DNA from: Marimonas arenosa
GTDB lineage: Bacteria; Pseudomonadota; Alphaproteobacteria; Rhodobacterales; Rhodobacteraceae
Length of the DNA: 64,000 nucleotides
NCBI RefSeq assembly: GCF_030848945.1
Contig: NZ_JANHAX010000001.1
Coordinates: 1,116,001 to 1,180,000 of the forward strand
Direction: 5' to 3'
Shown piece after piece: positions 27,274 through 35,746 of the stretch. Below the pieces are notes generated by a model. That model was not told where the DNA came from. It did no database searches and saw nothing but the letters and a program-made list of their open reading frames with translations. Numbering within the stretch: the stretch's first letter is position 1; every line of letters starts with the position of its first letter. The position numbers and the translations under genes are program-made.

Positions 27274-30102
27274 ATGACAGATACGAAAGTGGCGGCGCGC
27301 CCGTCCCCCAAAGTTTCGGACGAGGTGCGCAAAACGACATGCTATATGTGCGCCTGTCGCTGCGGCATCAACGTCCACCTTGAAAACGGCAAGGTGAAGT
27401 ACATCGAGGGCAACCGCGACCACCCGGTGAACCAGGGCGTGCTCTGCGCCAAAGGGTCAGCGGGCATCATGCAGCACTACGCCCCCTCGCGCCTGCGCAC
27501 GCCGCTGAAACGTGTCGGCCCGCGCGGTTCGGGCGAATTCGAGGAAATCAGCTGGGACGAAGCCTACGAGATCGCCGCCTCGTGGCTGAAACCGATCCGC
27601 GACACCGACCCGTCGAAACTCGCGTTCTTCACCGGCCGCGACCAGTCGCAATCCTTCACCTCGTTTTGGGCCCAGGCCTTCGGCACCCCGAACTATGCCG
27701 CCCATGGCGGCTTCTGCTCGGTCAACATGGCCGCCGCCGGCATCTACACGATGGGCGGCGCGTTCTGGGAATTCGGTCAGCCCGACTGGGACCGCACCAA
27801 GCTGTTCATGATCTTCGGCGTCGCCGAGGACCACGACAGCAACCCGATCAAGATCGGTCTGGGCAAACTGAAATCCCGCGGCGGCAAGGTGATCGGCGTC
27901 AACCCGATCCGCTCGGGCTATAACGCCGTCGCCGACGACTGGATCGGCATCACGCCGGGCACCGACGGGCTCTTCATCTTGTCGATGATCCACGAGCTGC
28001 TGAAGGCCGGCAAGGTCGACCTCAATTACCTCAGCCGCTACACCAATGCCGGCTTCCTGGTCGACGCCAACGAAGACAGCGCCGAATACGGCCTCTTCCT
28101 GCGCGACAAGGACGGCACCCCGCAGGTCATCGACCGCGCCACCGGCAAGCCCGCGAAATACGACGCCAAGGGCGTGAAACCCGATCTTGCCGGCCATATC
28201 CGCAAGGGCGGCATCACCTACAAGCCCGCCTTCCAGCTGCTGGCCGAGAAATATCTCGACGCGCAATACGCCCCGGAAACCATCGCCGCCCAGTGCGGCC
28301 TGACCCCGGAAAAGATCAAGGCCACCGCCGCCGAACTGGCCCGCGTCGCCTTTGACGAAGAGATTACCCTCGACGTCGAATGGACCGACTGGAAGGGCGA
28401 AAAGCACAAGACCATGACCGGCCGCCCAGTCAGCTTCCACGCCATGCGCGGCATCTCGGCCCATTCCAACGGCTTCCAGACCTGCCGCGCCCTGCACATC
28501 CTGCAGATCCTGCTGGGCAGCGTCGAGGTTCCCGGCGGCTTCCGCTTCAAGCCGCCCTATCCCAAGCCGCCCGAGGCGCACCCGAAACCGCACGCGGGCT
28601 TTGCCGCGGGCAAGCCGCTCGACGGGCCGCACCTGGGCTACCCGATGGGGCCGGAACACCTGCTGATCAACGAAGACGGCTCGGCCAAGCGGATCGACAA
28701 GGCGTTCACCTGGGAAAACCCCTATTCGGCCCACGGGCTGATGCACATGGTGATCTCCAACGCCCATGCCGGTGATCCCTACAAGATCGACACGCTGTTC
28801 ATGTACATGGCCAACATGGCCTGGAACTCGACCATGAACACCACCGAGGTCATCAAGATGCTGACCGACACGGATGAAAACGGCGATTACGTGATCCCGC
28901 ATTTCATCTATTCCGATGCCTATTCCTCGGAAACCGTGGCCTTCGCCGATCTCGTGCTGCCCGACACCACCTATCTCGAACGCCACGACTGCATCTCGCT
29001 CTTGGACCGCCCGATCTGCGAGGCCGAAGCCGCCGCCGACAGCATCCGCTGGCCCGTGGTCGAACCCGACCGCGACGTCAAGGGCTTCCAGTCGGCGCTC
29101 TGTGACCTCGGCGCCAAGCTCGGCCTGCCCGGCTTCGTCAACGACGATGGCAGCCAGAAATACGCCGACTATGCCGACTATATCGTCAGCCACGAACGCC
29201 GCCCCGGCGTGGGCCCCTTGGCCGGGTTCCGCGGCCCGGACGGTGACAAGAACGGCCGCGGCGAACCGAACCCGAACCAGCTGGAAAAATACATCGAAAA
29301 CGGCGGCTTCTGGATCAACCACATCCCAGAAAACGCCCAGTTCTACAAACCGTGGAACCAGCACTACCAGGATTGGGCGGTGGAAATCGGCCTGTTCGAC
29401 GCCGCAGCACCTTACGTCTTCAACCTCTGGCTGGAACCGATGCGCAAGCTGCAGCGCGCCGCCGAGGGCCATGGCGACATCCAGCCGCCCGATCACCTGC
29501 GCGACCGGGTCAAGGCGACGATGACGCCGCTGCCCGAATGGTATGAACCGTTCGAGGAAGCACAGGTCGACAAGGACGAATACCCGATCCACGCCCTGAC
29601 CCAGCGCCCGATGCACATGTATCACTCCTGGGGCTCGCAGAACGCCTGGCTGCGCCAGATCACCGGCGTCAACAAGCTCTACATCCCCGGCAAGATCTGG
29701 GACGAAAAGGGGTTCAGCGAAGACGACAACTGGGCCTACGTGACCTCGACCCACGGCAAGATCAAATGCCAGGTCGCGCGGATGGACGCGCTCAACGAAA
29801 ACACCGTCTGGACCTGGAATGCCATCGGCAAGAAACGCGGCGCCTGGGCGCTTTCCGAGGACGCGCAAGAGGCGACAAAAGGCTTCCTGCTCAACCACTT
29901 GATCAACGAACTGCTGCCGCCCAAGGGCGACGGCCGCCGCTGGGCCAACTCCGACCCGGTGACCGGCCAGGCGGCCTGGTTCGACCTGCGGGTCAAGATC
30001 GAAAAGGCGCCACCCAACGGCCCATCCGAACCCGCGCACCCGGCGCATAAATCGCCCGTCGGCCAGGGGCCCAAGGATATCGCCTACGGGGAGGAATTCT
30101 GA
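27274..30102 (+). CDS. soeA: Sulfite-oxidizing complex SoeA, molybdopterin oxidoreductase subunit
   Basis: A 942-residue catalytic subunit of the DMSO-reductase family that would oxidise sulfite to sulfate in the cytoplasm. A [4Fe-4S] site is near the N-terminus with Cys23, Cys26, Cys30 and Cys58. The pterin-binding domains follow (FFTGRDQSQSFTSFWAQAF, IGVNPIRSG, then the C-terminal cap with HALTQRPMHMYHSWGSQN). There is no twin-arginine signal, which fits cytoplasmic SoeA and argues against periplasmic thiosulfate or polysulfide reductases of the same family. A ribosome-binding AGGG precedes the ATG. Genes for the ferredoxin and membrane subunits follow. Related nitrate- or selenate-type enzymes are possible by sequence alone; the dsr context favours sulfite. 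Confidence 0.85.
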   Translation: MTDTKVAARPSPKVSDEVRKTTCYMCACRCGINVHLENGKVKYIEGNRDHPVNQGVLCAKGSAGIMQHYAPSRLRTPLKRVGPRGSGEFEEISWDEAYEIAASWLKPIRDTDPSKLAFFTGRDQSQSFTSFWAQAFGTPNYAAHGGFCSVNMAAAGIYTMGGAFWEFGQPDWDRTKLFMIFGVAEDHDSNPIKIGLGKLKSRGGKVIGVNPIRSGYNAVADDWIGITPGTDGLFILSMIHELLKAGKVDLNYLSRYTNAGFLVDANEDSAEYGLFLRDKDGTPQVIDRATGKPAKYDAKGVKPDLAGHIRKGGITYKPAFQLLAEKYLDAQYAPETIAAQCGLTPEKIKATAAELARVAFDEEITLDVEWTDWKGEKHKTMTGRPVSFHAMRGISAHSNGFQTCRALHILQILLGSVEVPGGFRFKPPYPKPPEAHPKPHAGFAAGKPLDGPHLGYPMGPEHLLINEDGSAKRIDKAFTWENPYSAHGLMHMVISNAHAGDPYKIDTLFMYMANMAWNSTMNTTEVIKMLTDTDENGDYVIPHFIYSDAYSSETVAFADLVLPDTTYLERHDCISLLDRPICEAEAAADSIRWPVVEPDRDVKGFQSALCDLGAKLGLPGFVNDDGSQKYADYADYIVSHERRPGVGPLAGFRGPDGDKNGRGEPNPNQLEKYIENGGFWINHIPENAQFYKPWNQHYQDWAVEIGLFDAAAPYVFNLWLEPMRKLQRAAEGHGDIQPPDHLRDRVKATMTPLPEWYEPFEEAQVDKDEYPIHALTQRPMHMYHSWGSQNAWLRQITGVNKLYIPGKIWDEKGFSEDDNWAYVTSTHGKIKCQVARMDALNENTVWTWNAIGKKRGAWALSEDAQEATKGFLLNHLINELLPPKGDGRRWANSDPVTGQAAWFDLRVKIEKAPPNGPSEPAHPAHKSPVGQGPKDIAYGEEF

Positions 30103-30123
30103 TGAGCCCCAAAGCCATGTCCC

Positions 30124-30170
30124 GCCCGGCGTCCACGCCGGGCACGCGCCCGCCCGCCGCATGGCGGGCG
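30124..30170 (+). other. Two strong hairpins between soeA and soeB
   Basis: The 172-bp gap holds two perfect GC-rich dyads: GCCCGGCG/CGCCGGGC with a 4-base loop (30124-30143) and CGCCCGCC/GGCGGGCG with a 4-base loop (30151-30170). Neither is followed by a T-run, so mRNA processing or differential stability is more likely than termination. The frame from the soeA stop to soeB shows no gene. Confidence 0.6.
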
Positions 30171-30274
30171 CGTTCCGCGCCCACCCGGACGACCGCGTGC
30201 CCTCGGTGCAGTGTTCGAACCGCCCTTCGCGGCATCGCCGCCGCGCTCAAACTTGAATTCGAAGGGGGACGCGC

Positions 30275-31006
30275 ATGACCACCCTGCCCGCATCGACCGA
30301 AAAGAAACTCGGCCTTGCCATCGACCTCGACACCTGCGTCGGCTGCCATGCCTGCGTTGTGAACTGCAAGGAATGGAACACCTCGAACTACGGCGTGCCG
30401 CTCTCGGACGAAGACGCCTACGGCGCCGAGCCGCACGGTTCGTTCCTCAACCGCGTCCACACCTTCGAGGCCCAGCCGGCATCGGGTTGCAGCCAGACCA
30501 TCCACTTCCCCAAGTCCTGCCTGCATTGCGAGGACGCCCCCTGCGTCACCGTCTGCCCCACCGGGGCCAGCTACAAGCGCAGCGAAGACGGCATCGTGCT
30601 GGTCAACGAAAACGATTGCATGGGCTGCGGCCTCTGCGCCTGGGCCTGCCCCTATGGCGCGCGGGAACTGGATGCGCTGGCCGGGGTGATGAAGAAATGC
30701 ACCCTCTGCGTCGACCGCATCTATAACGAGAACATCCCCGAGGAAGACCGCGTTCCCGCCTGCGTGCGCACCTGCCCCGCCGGCGCCCGGCATTTCGGCG
30801 ACTTCTCCGATCCCAATTCGAACGTCTCGAAACTGGTGGCCGAACGCGGCGGCATCGACCTGATGCCGGAAATGGGCACCAAGCCCGTGAACAAGTACCT
30901 GCCGCCGCGGCCCAAGGACGTGCCGTCGGACGAGCAGCTCAACGGTCAAAACACCGAGCCCAAGGGCTTCCTCGCCTGGCTCGACAAAGCTCTGGAGGCG
31001 ATCTGA
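30275..31006 (+). CDS. soeB: Sulfite-oxidizing complex SoeB, four-cluster ferredoxin subunit
   Basis: A 243-residue electron-transfer subunit. Four cysteine groups for [4Fe-4S] clusters are visible in the usual NrfC/DmsB pattern: CVGCHACVVNC, CLHCEDAPCVTVC, CMGCGLCAWAC, and CTLCVDR with ACVRTC. They would carry electrons from SoeA to SoeC. No signal peptide is present, so the protein stays cytoplasmic. A GAAGGGGG ribosome-binding site lies 7 bases before the ATG. The stop is followed after one base by soeC. Confidence 0.87.
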   Translation: MTTLPASTEKKLGLAIDLDTCVGCHACVVNCKEWNTSNYGVPLSDEDAYGAEPHGSFLNRVHTFEAQPASGCSQTIHFPKSCLHCEDAPCVTVCPTGASYKRSEDGIVLVNENDCMGCGLCAWACPYGARELDALAGVMKKCTLCVDRIYNENIPEEDRVPACVRTCPAGARHFGDFSDPNSNVSKLVAERGGIDLMPEMGTKPVNKYLPPRPKDVPSDEQLNGQNTEPKGFLAWLDKALEAI

Positions 31007-31007
31007 C

Positions 31008-31883
31008 ATGCACCCGGCACCCTCAGTAATCTTCTTCACCGCTTTCTCGGGGCTCGGCTTCGGCCTGCTGGCCTGGCTCGGCATCGGCCTGCCGCCCGTT
31101 TCCGGCGTGACCGCTTTCGTCTTCTACGTGCTGGCCTATGGTATGGCCGTCGGCGGGCTGCTCAGTTCGGTCTTCCACCTCGGCAACAAGAAGAACGCCG
31201 TGAAGGCGTTCTCGCAATGGCGCAGCTCGTGGCTGTCGCGCGAAGGCATCATGGCGGTCGTCACCCTGCTGACCATGGCGCCCTACGCCTTCGAGCAGGT
31301 CTTCCTCGACAGCGGCGCCCTCAAGATGCTGGGCCTCCTGGGCGCGGTTCTTGCCATGGTGACGGTCTTCACCACCTCGATGATCTACACCCAGCTTAAA
31401 ACCGTGCCGCGCTGGAACACGCCGCTGACGCCGATCCTGTTCGTGCTGTTTTCGCTCGCCGGTGGCGGCCTCTTCGCCGGCCAGGTCCGCGCCGCTGCCG
31501 CGCTTCTGGTGGCGCTCGGCGTGATCCAGGTGATCGCCTGGATGCAGGGCGACGCCAAGGGCGCCACCGGCGCCTCGACGCTGGAAACCGCCACCGGCCT
31601 CGGCCGCATCGGCAAGACCCGCCTCTTGGAACCGCCGCATTCCGGCCAGAACTACCTGCTCAAGGAAATGGCCTACACCGTGGGCCGCAAGCACGCGATG
31701 AAGCTGCGCGCCGTCGCGCTGATCTGTGCCGTGGTGCTGCCGGTGGTCCTGATCCTGGCCCTGCCCGCCGGCCACGTCCTGGCCGTGCCGCTGATTGCAC
31801 TGCACATCATCGGCCTGCTGGCCGCCCGCTGGCTGTTCTTCGCCGAAGCCGCCCACGTGGTGCGCCTCTACTACGGCAAGTAA
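31008..31883 (+). CDS. soeC: Sulfite-oxidizing complex SoeC, NrfD/DmsC-type membrane anchor
   Basis: A 291-residue integral membrane protein with about eight hydrophobic spans and the DmsC-like start SVIFFTAFSGLGFGLLAWLG. It would anchor SoeAB to the cytoplasmic face and pass electrons to quinone. The order A-B-C and the tight spacing with soeB mark one operon. About 70 bp separate it from the Mrp ATPase gene, with a hairpin in between. Confidence 0.85.
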   Translation: MHPAPSVIFFTAFSGLGFGLLAWLGIGLPPVSGVTAFVFYVLAYGMAVGGLLSSVFHLGNKKNAVKAFSQWRSSWLSREGIMAVVTLLTMAPYAFEQVFLDSGALKMLGLLGAVLAMVTVFTTSMIYTQLKTVPRWNTPLTPILFVLFSLAGGGLFAGQVRAAAALLVALGVIQVIAWMQGDAKGATGASTLETATGLGRIGKTRLLEPPHSGQNYLLKEMAYTVGRKHAMKLRAVALICAVVLPVVLILALPAGHVLAVPLIALHIIGLLAARWLFFAEAAHVVRLYYGK

Positions 31884-31899
31884 TCGAACCCTATATCGA

Positions 31900-31920
31900 G
31901 GCCGGGTCGCACGCCCGGCC
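31900..31920 (+). other. Hairpin between soeC and the Mrp gene
   Basis: GGCCGGG/CCCGGCC with a 7-base loop follows the soeC stop by 16 bases. There is no T-run, so it may attenuate or stabilise rather than end the transcript. Confidence 0.45.
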
Positions 31921-31955
31921 TCCGTCCATTCGCGCGAACGAAAGAAGCTGATCCC

Positions 31956-33119
31956 ATGAAAAGAGTTATCGTCACCCGCCTGCAGACCATCCCCGCGAAG
32001 GGCGTCTATCCTGATCTCGTTATGTCCGGCATGGTCGTCGAGCGCGAGATTGCCATCGACGGCGGCAAGGTCGTCATCCCTGTCCACGTCCCCGACAACT
32101 TCGGCGGCGACATCGCCGAAATCCAGCAGGCGATCGAGGACAAGATCAAGGGGCTCGACGGGGTCGACAGCGTCCTCGTCGTGCTGACTTCCGAAAAGTC
32201 GGCCTCGGCTCCCGCCGCGGTGAAATCCGCTGCCCCGGCTCCCGCCGCCGCCCCGGCGGCGCCGACCACCGCGCCGGGTGCGGCACCGCGCCTGAAGAAA
32301 CGCCCGACCGAAGCCAAGGGTCCCGACAACCGCCCCGAAATGGCGCCGATCCCCGGGATCAAGACCATTCTCGCCGTCGCCTCGGGCAAGGGCGGCGTCG
32401 GCAAATCGACCTGCGCCACCAACATCGCGCTGGGACTCGCCAGCCTCGGCTTTCGCGTCGGCTTGCTCGATGCCGACATCTATGGCCCCTCCGCGCCCAA
32501 GCTGATGGGCATCCACGAACAGCCCCGGATCGAGGGAGACCGGGTGTTCCCGATCGAGAAATACGGCATCAAGGTGATGTCGATGGGCTTCTTCATGGAA
32601 GAGGAAAACCCGGTGATCTGGCGCGGCCCGATGGTGGTCTCGGCGCTGATGCAGTTCACCCGCGAGGTCGACTGGGGCGGGCTCGACGTGCTCGTCCTCG
32701 ATATGCCGCCGGGCACCGGCGACGCGCAGCTGACGATGGCCCAGCAGACCCCGCTGACCGGCGCGGTGATCATCTCCACGCCGCAGGACCTGGCCCTGAT
32801 CGACGCCCGCAAAGGGCTCAACATGTTCAAGAACGTCGACGTTCCGATTTATGGCATCGTCGAAAACATGTCGACCTTCATCTGCCCGCACTGCGGCAAG
32901 CCCTCTGACATCTTCGGCCATGGCGGTGCCGAGGAAGACGCCCGCCGTCTTGGCGTGCCGTTCCTGGGCGCGATCCCGCTGCACATGGACATCCGCGAGA
33001 ACTCGGACGCCGGCACACCGGTGGTGGTCAGCCAACCCGACAGCACCCACGCTCAGATCTACAAGAAAATCGCCATCAAGGTCGCTGCCCGCCTCTTCCC
33101 CGAGGATGACGCGGAATAA
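31956..33119 (+). CDS. Mrp/NBP35-family Fe-S cluster carrier ATPase (ApbC-like)
   Basis: A 387-residue protein. Residues 1-80 resemble the MIP18 (DUF59) domain. An Ala/Pro-rich linker (about 82-112) follows, then a deviant Walker P-loop GKGGVGKS at 144-151, a DADIYGPSAP switch region and the bridging-cluster motif CPHC at 310-313. It delivers Fe-S clusters to target proteins. Its place directly after soeABC, in a region with many [4Fe-4S] proteins (SoeAB, DsrAB, K, L, O), suggests a dedicated or boosted supply. It can also be a general housekeeping Mrp. Confidence 0.88.
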   Translation: MKRVIVTRLQTIPAKGVYPDLVMSGMVVEREIAIDGGKVVIPVHVPDNFGGDIAEIQQAIEDKIKGLDGVDSVLVVLTSEKSASAPAAVKSAAPAPAAAPAAPTTAPGAAPRLKKRPTEAKGPDNRPEMAPIPGIKTILAVASGKGGVGKSTCATNIALGLASLGFRVGLLDADIYGPSAPKLMGIHEQPRIEGDRVFPIEKYGIKVMSMGFFMEEENPVIWRGPMVVSALMQFTREVDWGGLDVLVLDMPPGTGDAQLTMAQQTPLTGAVIISTPQDLALIDARKGLNMFKNVDVPIYGIVENMSTFICPHCGKPSDIFGHGGAEEDARRLGVPFLGAIPLHMDIRENSDAGTPVVVSQPDSTHAQIYKKIAIKVAARLFPEDDAE

Positions 33120-33365
33120 AATCCGGCCGACCACTGCTATGGTGAACCCGATCCCCCACGGGGGTCGGGCTTGGATTACACCCTTGCCGTCCCCGCCCGT
33201 TGTTGCCGCCCGCTCTGCACTCCATCGCAAGCAACCGAGGCCTCAAGCCACCCGACCAGTGGCGGACCGTTCCACCGGCCTGCCGCCGGGACGGCTCCGA
33301 CAAAGGCAACCAGACAGGCAGGCCCCTCAGGCGCGTGGCTCCGACGGAGGAGAGGTGCACATGCC

Positions 33366-33458
33366 GGCATCGCGCGCCGTGTTAACCCGAGAATCACCCG
33401 GTCGTTACCCCACCGCGCGCCAGACAGGGTGCCAGCCAGACTGCCAGCCAGGCTGCCA
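33366..33458 (+). repeat. 93-bp dispersed repeat, copy A
   Basis: Aligns without gaps to 56481-56573 in the same orientation with 77 of 93 bases identical by hand count. Its right end contains 12-bp tandem units starting TGCCAGCC (33430, 33442, 33454). Both copies lie between convergent genes. Confidence 0.75.
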
Positions 33459-33464
33459 TACCTC

Positions 33465-33503
33465 CTGAAAACCGCCCCGGCGAACCGTTGAGCCGCCGGG
33501 GCG
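33465..33503 (-). terminator. Probable terminator of the yeeE transcript
   Basis: A perfect 10-bp stem CGCCCCGGCG/CGCCGGGGCG (33473-33503) lies 27 bases past the yeeE stop on the minus strand, followed in that direction by GGTTTTC. The T-run is short. Confidence 0.5.
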
Positions 33504-33530
33504 CTGTATTGACGGAATCTCAAACCTTGA

Positions 33531-34613
33531 TCAGACGAAACGCTCCATCAGCTTCATACCGATGAAGCCTCCGGCCACGATGGCGGCGAAGGTGATGAAC
33601 GAGCCCAGCGCCAGGGTCGAGGCCCCGGTCACGGCCTGCCCCACGGTACAACCCAACGCGGTGACGCCGCCGATCCCCATCAGCACTGCGCCGCTCAGGT
33701 TGCGCAATGTGTCGCCGCTGTCCTGGAAGGTGGCGAAAAAGAACTTCCGCGTCACCAGCGACATCAGGAATGCACCCGACAGCGCCCCGATGGTGGTCGA
33801 CACCGCGAAATTCATCCCGTCATAGGCAGTGAACCGCATCAGATAGTCGATGCTGTCGCCTGCTGGACGGACATAGCTCAGCGACGCGATCATCGGATTG
33901 TCGGCAAACTCGTCGAAGGCCAGCGCCGTCAGCACCCAGCCCGCCAGCACGCAGAGCCCGATGCCGATCCCGGCGACGACATGCGTGGGCGATGTGCGGA
34001 AACCCTTGTCGGCAAAGGCATAAATGATGATCCCCCCGGCAAGGACCAGCGCCGTCACCAACTGTGCCATGCCGGCGTCCATCCCCGTGAGCGCGGCAAG
34101 CATGGTGTCGAGCCCCTGATCCTCGATGCCCAGTTCGACGCTGGTGGCGTCGACGATCGCCACCCGCGTCTCGGCAAAAAGACCGCCAATGGTCATGTAG
34201 GCGGTAATCCCGATCACGAACAGCACGATCAGCGAGCGCAGATCGCCCCCTCCCGCGCGGGCCAGGTTCTTCGAGGCGCAGCCGCCGGCGAAAACCATGC
34301 CGACGCCAAACAGAAGCCCGCCAATGACGTGCCCTCCCAGTGTCAGCCGACCGTTGAGATAGATGCTGGAGCCCATGTCCGCCAGCCCGCTGCGTTCCAG
34401 CCACAGCACCCCCAGAATCGCCACGGCCAGCGCCAGCACCCAGGACCGGAACCGTCGCCAGTCGCCGAAATTGGCGATGTCCGACAGCGACCCCATGGTG
34501 CAGAAATTGGTGCGCACGATCAGCGCGCCGAAAACCAGGCCGATGAGCAACCCGCCCCAGCCGATATAAAACGCCGGGGCCTCCACCACGGCTTCCTTCC
34601 ATGCGTCGAGCAT
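33531..34613 (-). CDS. YeeE/YedE-family sulfur-compound permease (TsuA/SoxT/PmpA-like)
   Basis: A 360-residue integral membrane protein with about nine spans that probably imports thiosulfate or a sulfane-sulfur compound. Two symmetric Cys motifs, GGCASKNL (Cys112) and GCTVGQAVTG (Cys322), match those that line the substrate path in thiosulfate transporters of this family. A third Cys (Cys38) is in RTNFCTMGS. The ATG at 34613 follows GGAGGACAA. It lies downstream of and in line with the ArsR gene, and dsrE2-tusA are divergent, matching known sets in which the permease feeds TusA-type carriers. Exact substrate unknown. Confidence 0.82.
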   Translation of the reverse strand: MLDAWKEAVVEAPAFYIGWGGLLIGLVFGALIVRTNFCTMGSLSDIANFGDWRRFRSWVLALAVAILGVLWLERSGLADMGSSIYLNGRLTLGGHVIGGLLFGVGMVFAGGCASKNLARAGGGDLRSLIVLFVIGITAYMTIGGLFAETRVAIVDATSVELGIEDQGLDTMLAALTGMDAGMAQLVTALVLAGGIIIYAFADKGFRTSPTHVVAGIGIGLCVLAGWVLTALAFDEFADNPMIASLSYVRPAGDSIDYLMRFTAYDGMNFAVSTTIGALSGAFLMSLVTRKFFFATFQDSGDTLRNLSGAVLMGIGGVTALGCTVGQAVTGASTLALGSFITFAAIVAGGFIGMKLMERFV

Positions 34614-34663
34614 TTGTCCTCCCTCGTGTCCTGCGCCCCGGCCTCTTTCTCCCTCCGGGGTCG

Positions 34664-34689
34664 CAATCAAACATCAGCATATATGATTG
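34664..34689. promoter_or_regulatory. Inverted repeat upstream of yeeE
   Basis: CAATCA at 34664-34669 and TGATTG at 34684-34689 are separated by 14 AT-rich bases. On the minus strand TTGTGC and TATGCT (17-base spacing) could form a promoter overlapping it, so yeeE may have its own controlled start apart from arsR. Confidence 0.35.
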
Positions 34690-34728
34690 GGAGTCACCGC
34701 ACAACAAAACCCGGCCGTCAGCGCCGGC

Positions 34729-35025
34729 TCAGGTGCGGCAATAGATGCCGTGCAGCGTTTGCAGAATCGCTGCCGCTTCCGGGCTGTCGAACTCGTAGAA
34801 AACCGACTGCGCCTCGCGGCGGAACTTGACGATCCGCTCGCCTCGCAACACCGCCAGCTGCTGCGACACGGTCGACTGCCCCAGCCCCGTCGCCTCCTGA
34901 AGCTGCTGCACCGAACGCTCACCGCCAAGCAGGTTGCACAGGATCATCAGCCGCTTTTCGTTCGACAACACCCGCAGAAGCTGGCTCGCCTTGGCCGAAT
35001 TGGCCTCAAGAACAGTCAAATCCAT
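34729..35025 (-). CDS. ArsR-family persulfide-responsive repressor (SqrR/BigR-like)
   Basis: A 98-residue winged-helix regulator. The recognition helix region is TGLGQSTVSQQLAVLRGERIV. The only two cysteines are Cys30 (helix before the DNA-binding unit) and Cys96 (C-terminal helix), the spacing seen in SqrR/BigR sensors, which release DNA when the pair forms a di- to tetrasulfide bridge. No metal-binding CxC motif of the arsenic sensors is seen. The ATG at 35025 follows AGGGA. It is divergent from dsrE2-tusA; sites resembling ATTC-N8-GAAT flank it. Target set and ligand are inferred. Confidence 0.83.
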   Translation of the reverse strand: MDLTVLEANSAKASQLLRVLSNEKRLMILCNLLGGERSVQQLQEATGLGQSTVSQQLAVLRGERIVKFRREAQSVFYEFDSPEAAAILQTLHGIYCRT

Positions 35026-35062
35026 ATGATCGCTTTCCCTGCCCGGCCCATTAAGTGCCGGT

Positions 35063-35078
35063 ATACAAATGTTTAAAT
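35063..35078. promoter_or_regulatory. ArsR-type half-site pair before the regulator gene
   Basis: ATAC-AAATGTTT-AAAT lies 38 bases upstream of the regulator start. It matches ATTC-N8-GAAT at 6 of 8 half-site bases and shares the core AAATGTT with the site at 35169. It fits autorepression. Confidence 0.45.
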
Positions 35079-35168
35079 TCTCAATCGCCCGTGAAACAAG
35101 CACAAAACTGCGTGTTTTTGTGAGATTCTGGGCAAGATGGACTCGATTTTCCCGCTCCATATTGTAAT

Positions 35169-35184
35169 ATTCAAATGTTGGAAC
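35169..35184. promoter_or_regulatory. ArsR/SqrR-type operator before dsrE2
   Basis: ATTC-AAATGTTG-GAAC matches the published SqrR consensus ATTC-N8-GAAT at 7 of 8 half-site bases. It ends 21 bases before the dsrE2 ATG, so a bound repressor would block initiation. Confidence 0.55.
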
Positions 35185-35205
35185 CTTTTTTGGAGGAAAA
35201 CGGCG

Positions 35206-35709
35206 ATGCTGGATAACAGCGATCTGGACAATGCCAAGAGCATGTCAATCATCGTCACCAAGGGGTCGCTGGACTGGGCCTACCCGCCCTTCATCCTCGG
35301 CACCACGGCGGCGGCAATGGACGTGGATGTCACCATGTTCTTCACCTTCTACGGTCTTCCGCTTCTGAAGAAGAAGCTCGACCTCAAGTTCACGCCTCTG
35401 GGCAACGCGGCCATGGAAATGCCGATGATGGGCACCCACATCGCCATGCCGAACATCGTCGGTATGCTGCCGGGCGTCGGCAGCATGGCCGGGTCGATGA
35501 TGAAGAACCTGATCAAGAAAAAAGGCGTGGCCTCGATCGAGGATCTGCGCGAAGCGGCAGTCGAATCCGATGTGCGGATGATCGCCTGCCAGATGACCCT
35601 TGATCTGTTCGAATACAAGAAGGAAGACATGATCGACGGGATCGAGCTTGGCGGTGCGGCCACCTATATGGAAACCGCGCTCAAGGCTGACATCAACCTG
35701 TTCATCTGA
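35206..35709 (+). CDS. dsrE2: DsrE2-family sulfur carrier
   Basis: A 167-residue DsrE-fold protein that relays sulfane sulfur, probably between a membrane transporter and TusA. The only cysteine is Cys128 in IACQMTLDLF, the expected site. A hydrophobic, Met/Gly-rich stretch (residues 70-100) suggests membrane contact, as in other DsrE2 proteins. A GGAGG lies eight bases before the ATG at 35206. It is followed 37 bp later by tusA, the usual dsrE2-tusA pair of sulfur oxidisers. Confidence 0.87.
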   Translation: MLDNSDLDNAKSMSIIVTKGSLDWAYPPFILGTTAAAMDVDVTMFFTFYGLPLLKKKLDLKFTPLGNAAMEMPMMGTHIAMPNIVGMLPGVGSMAGSMMKNLIKKKGVASIEDLREAAVESDVRMIACQMTLDLFEYKKEDMIDGIELGGAATYMETALKADINLFI

Positions 35710-35746
35710 AAAAATCCCAAGATCTCATACGGAGGAGAGAAACCAC

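Larger units (their letters stand above)
33120..33530. other. Convergent intergenic region between mrp and yeeE genes
   Basis: 411 bp without a recognisable gene, between two convergent genes. It holds one copy of a 93-bp repeat that also occurs at 56481-56573, and a hairpin that probably ends the yeeE transcript. Confidence 0.6.

Noticed and set aside
27457..30162. 901-codon minus-strand open frame opposite soeA
   Set aside because: Val/Gly/Asp-rich mirror of the real gene, no ribosome-binding site or family; SoeA cysteines and pterin motifs are on the plus strand.
31900..31920. Hairpin after soeC as a rho-independent terminator
   Set aside because: It has no T-run and the mrp gene follows closely on the same strand, so read-through is likely.
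31023..33230. 735-codon minus-strand open frame opposite soeC and mrp
   Set aside because: Composition of an antisense shadow; both plus-strand genes are well supported.
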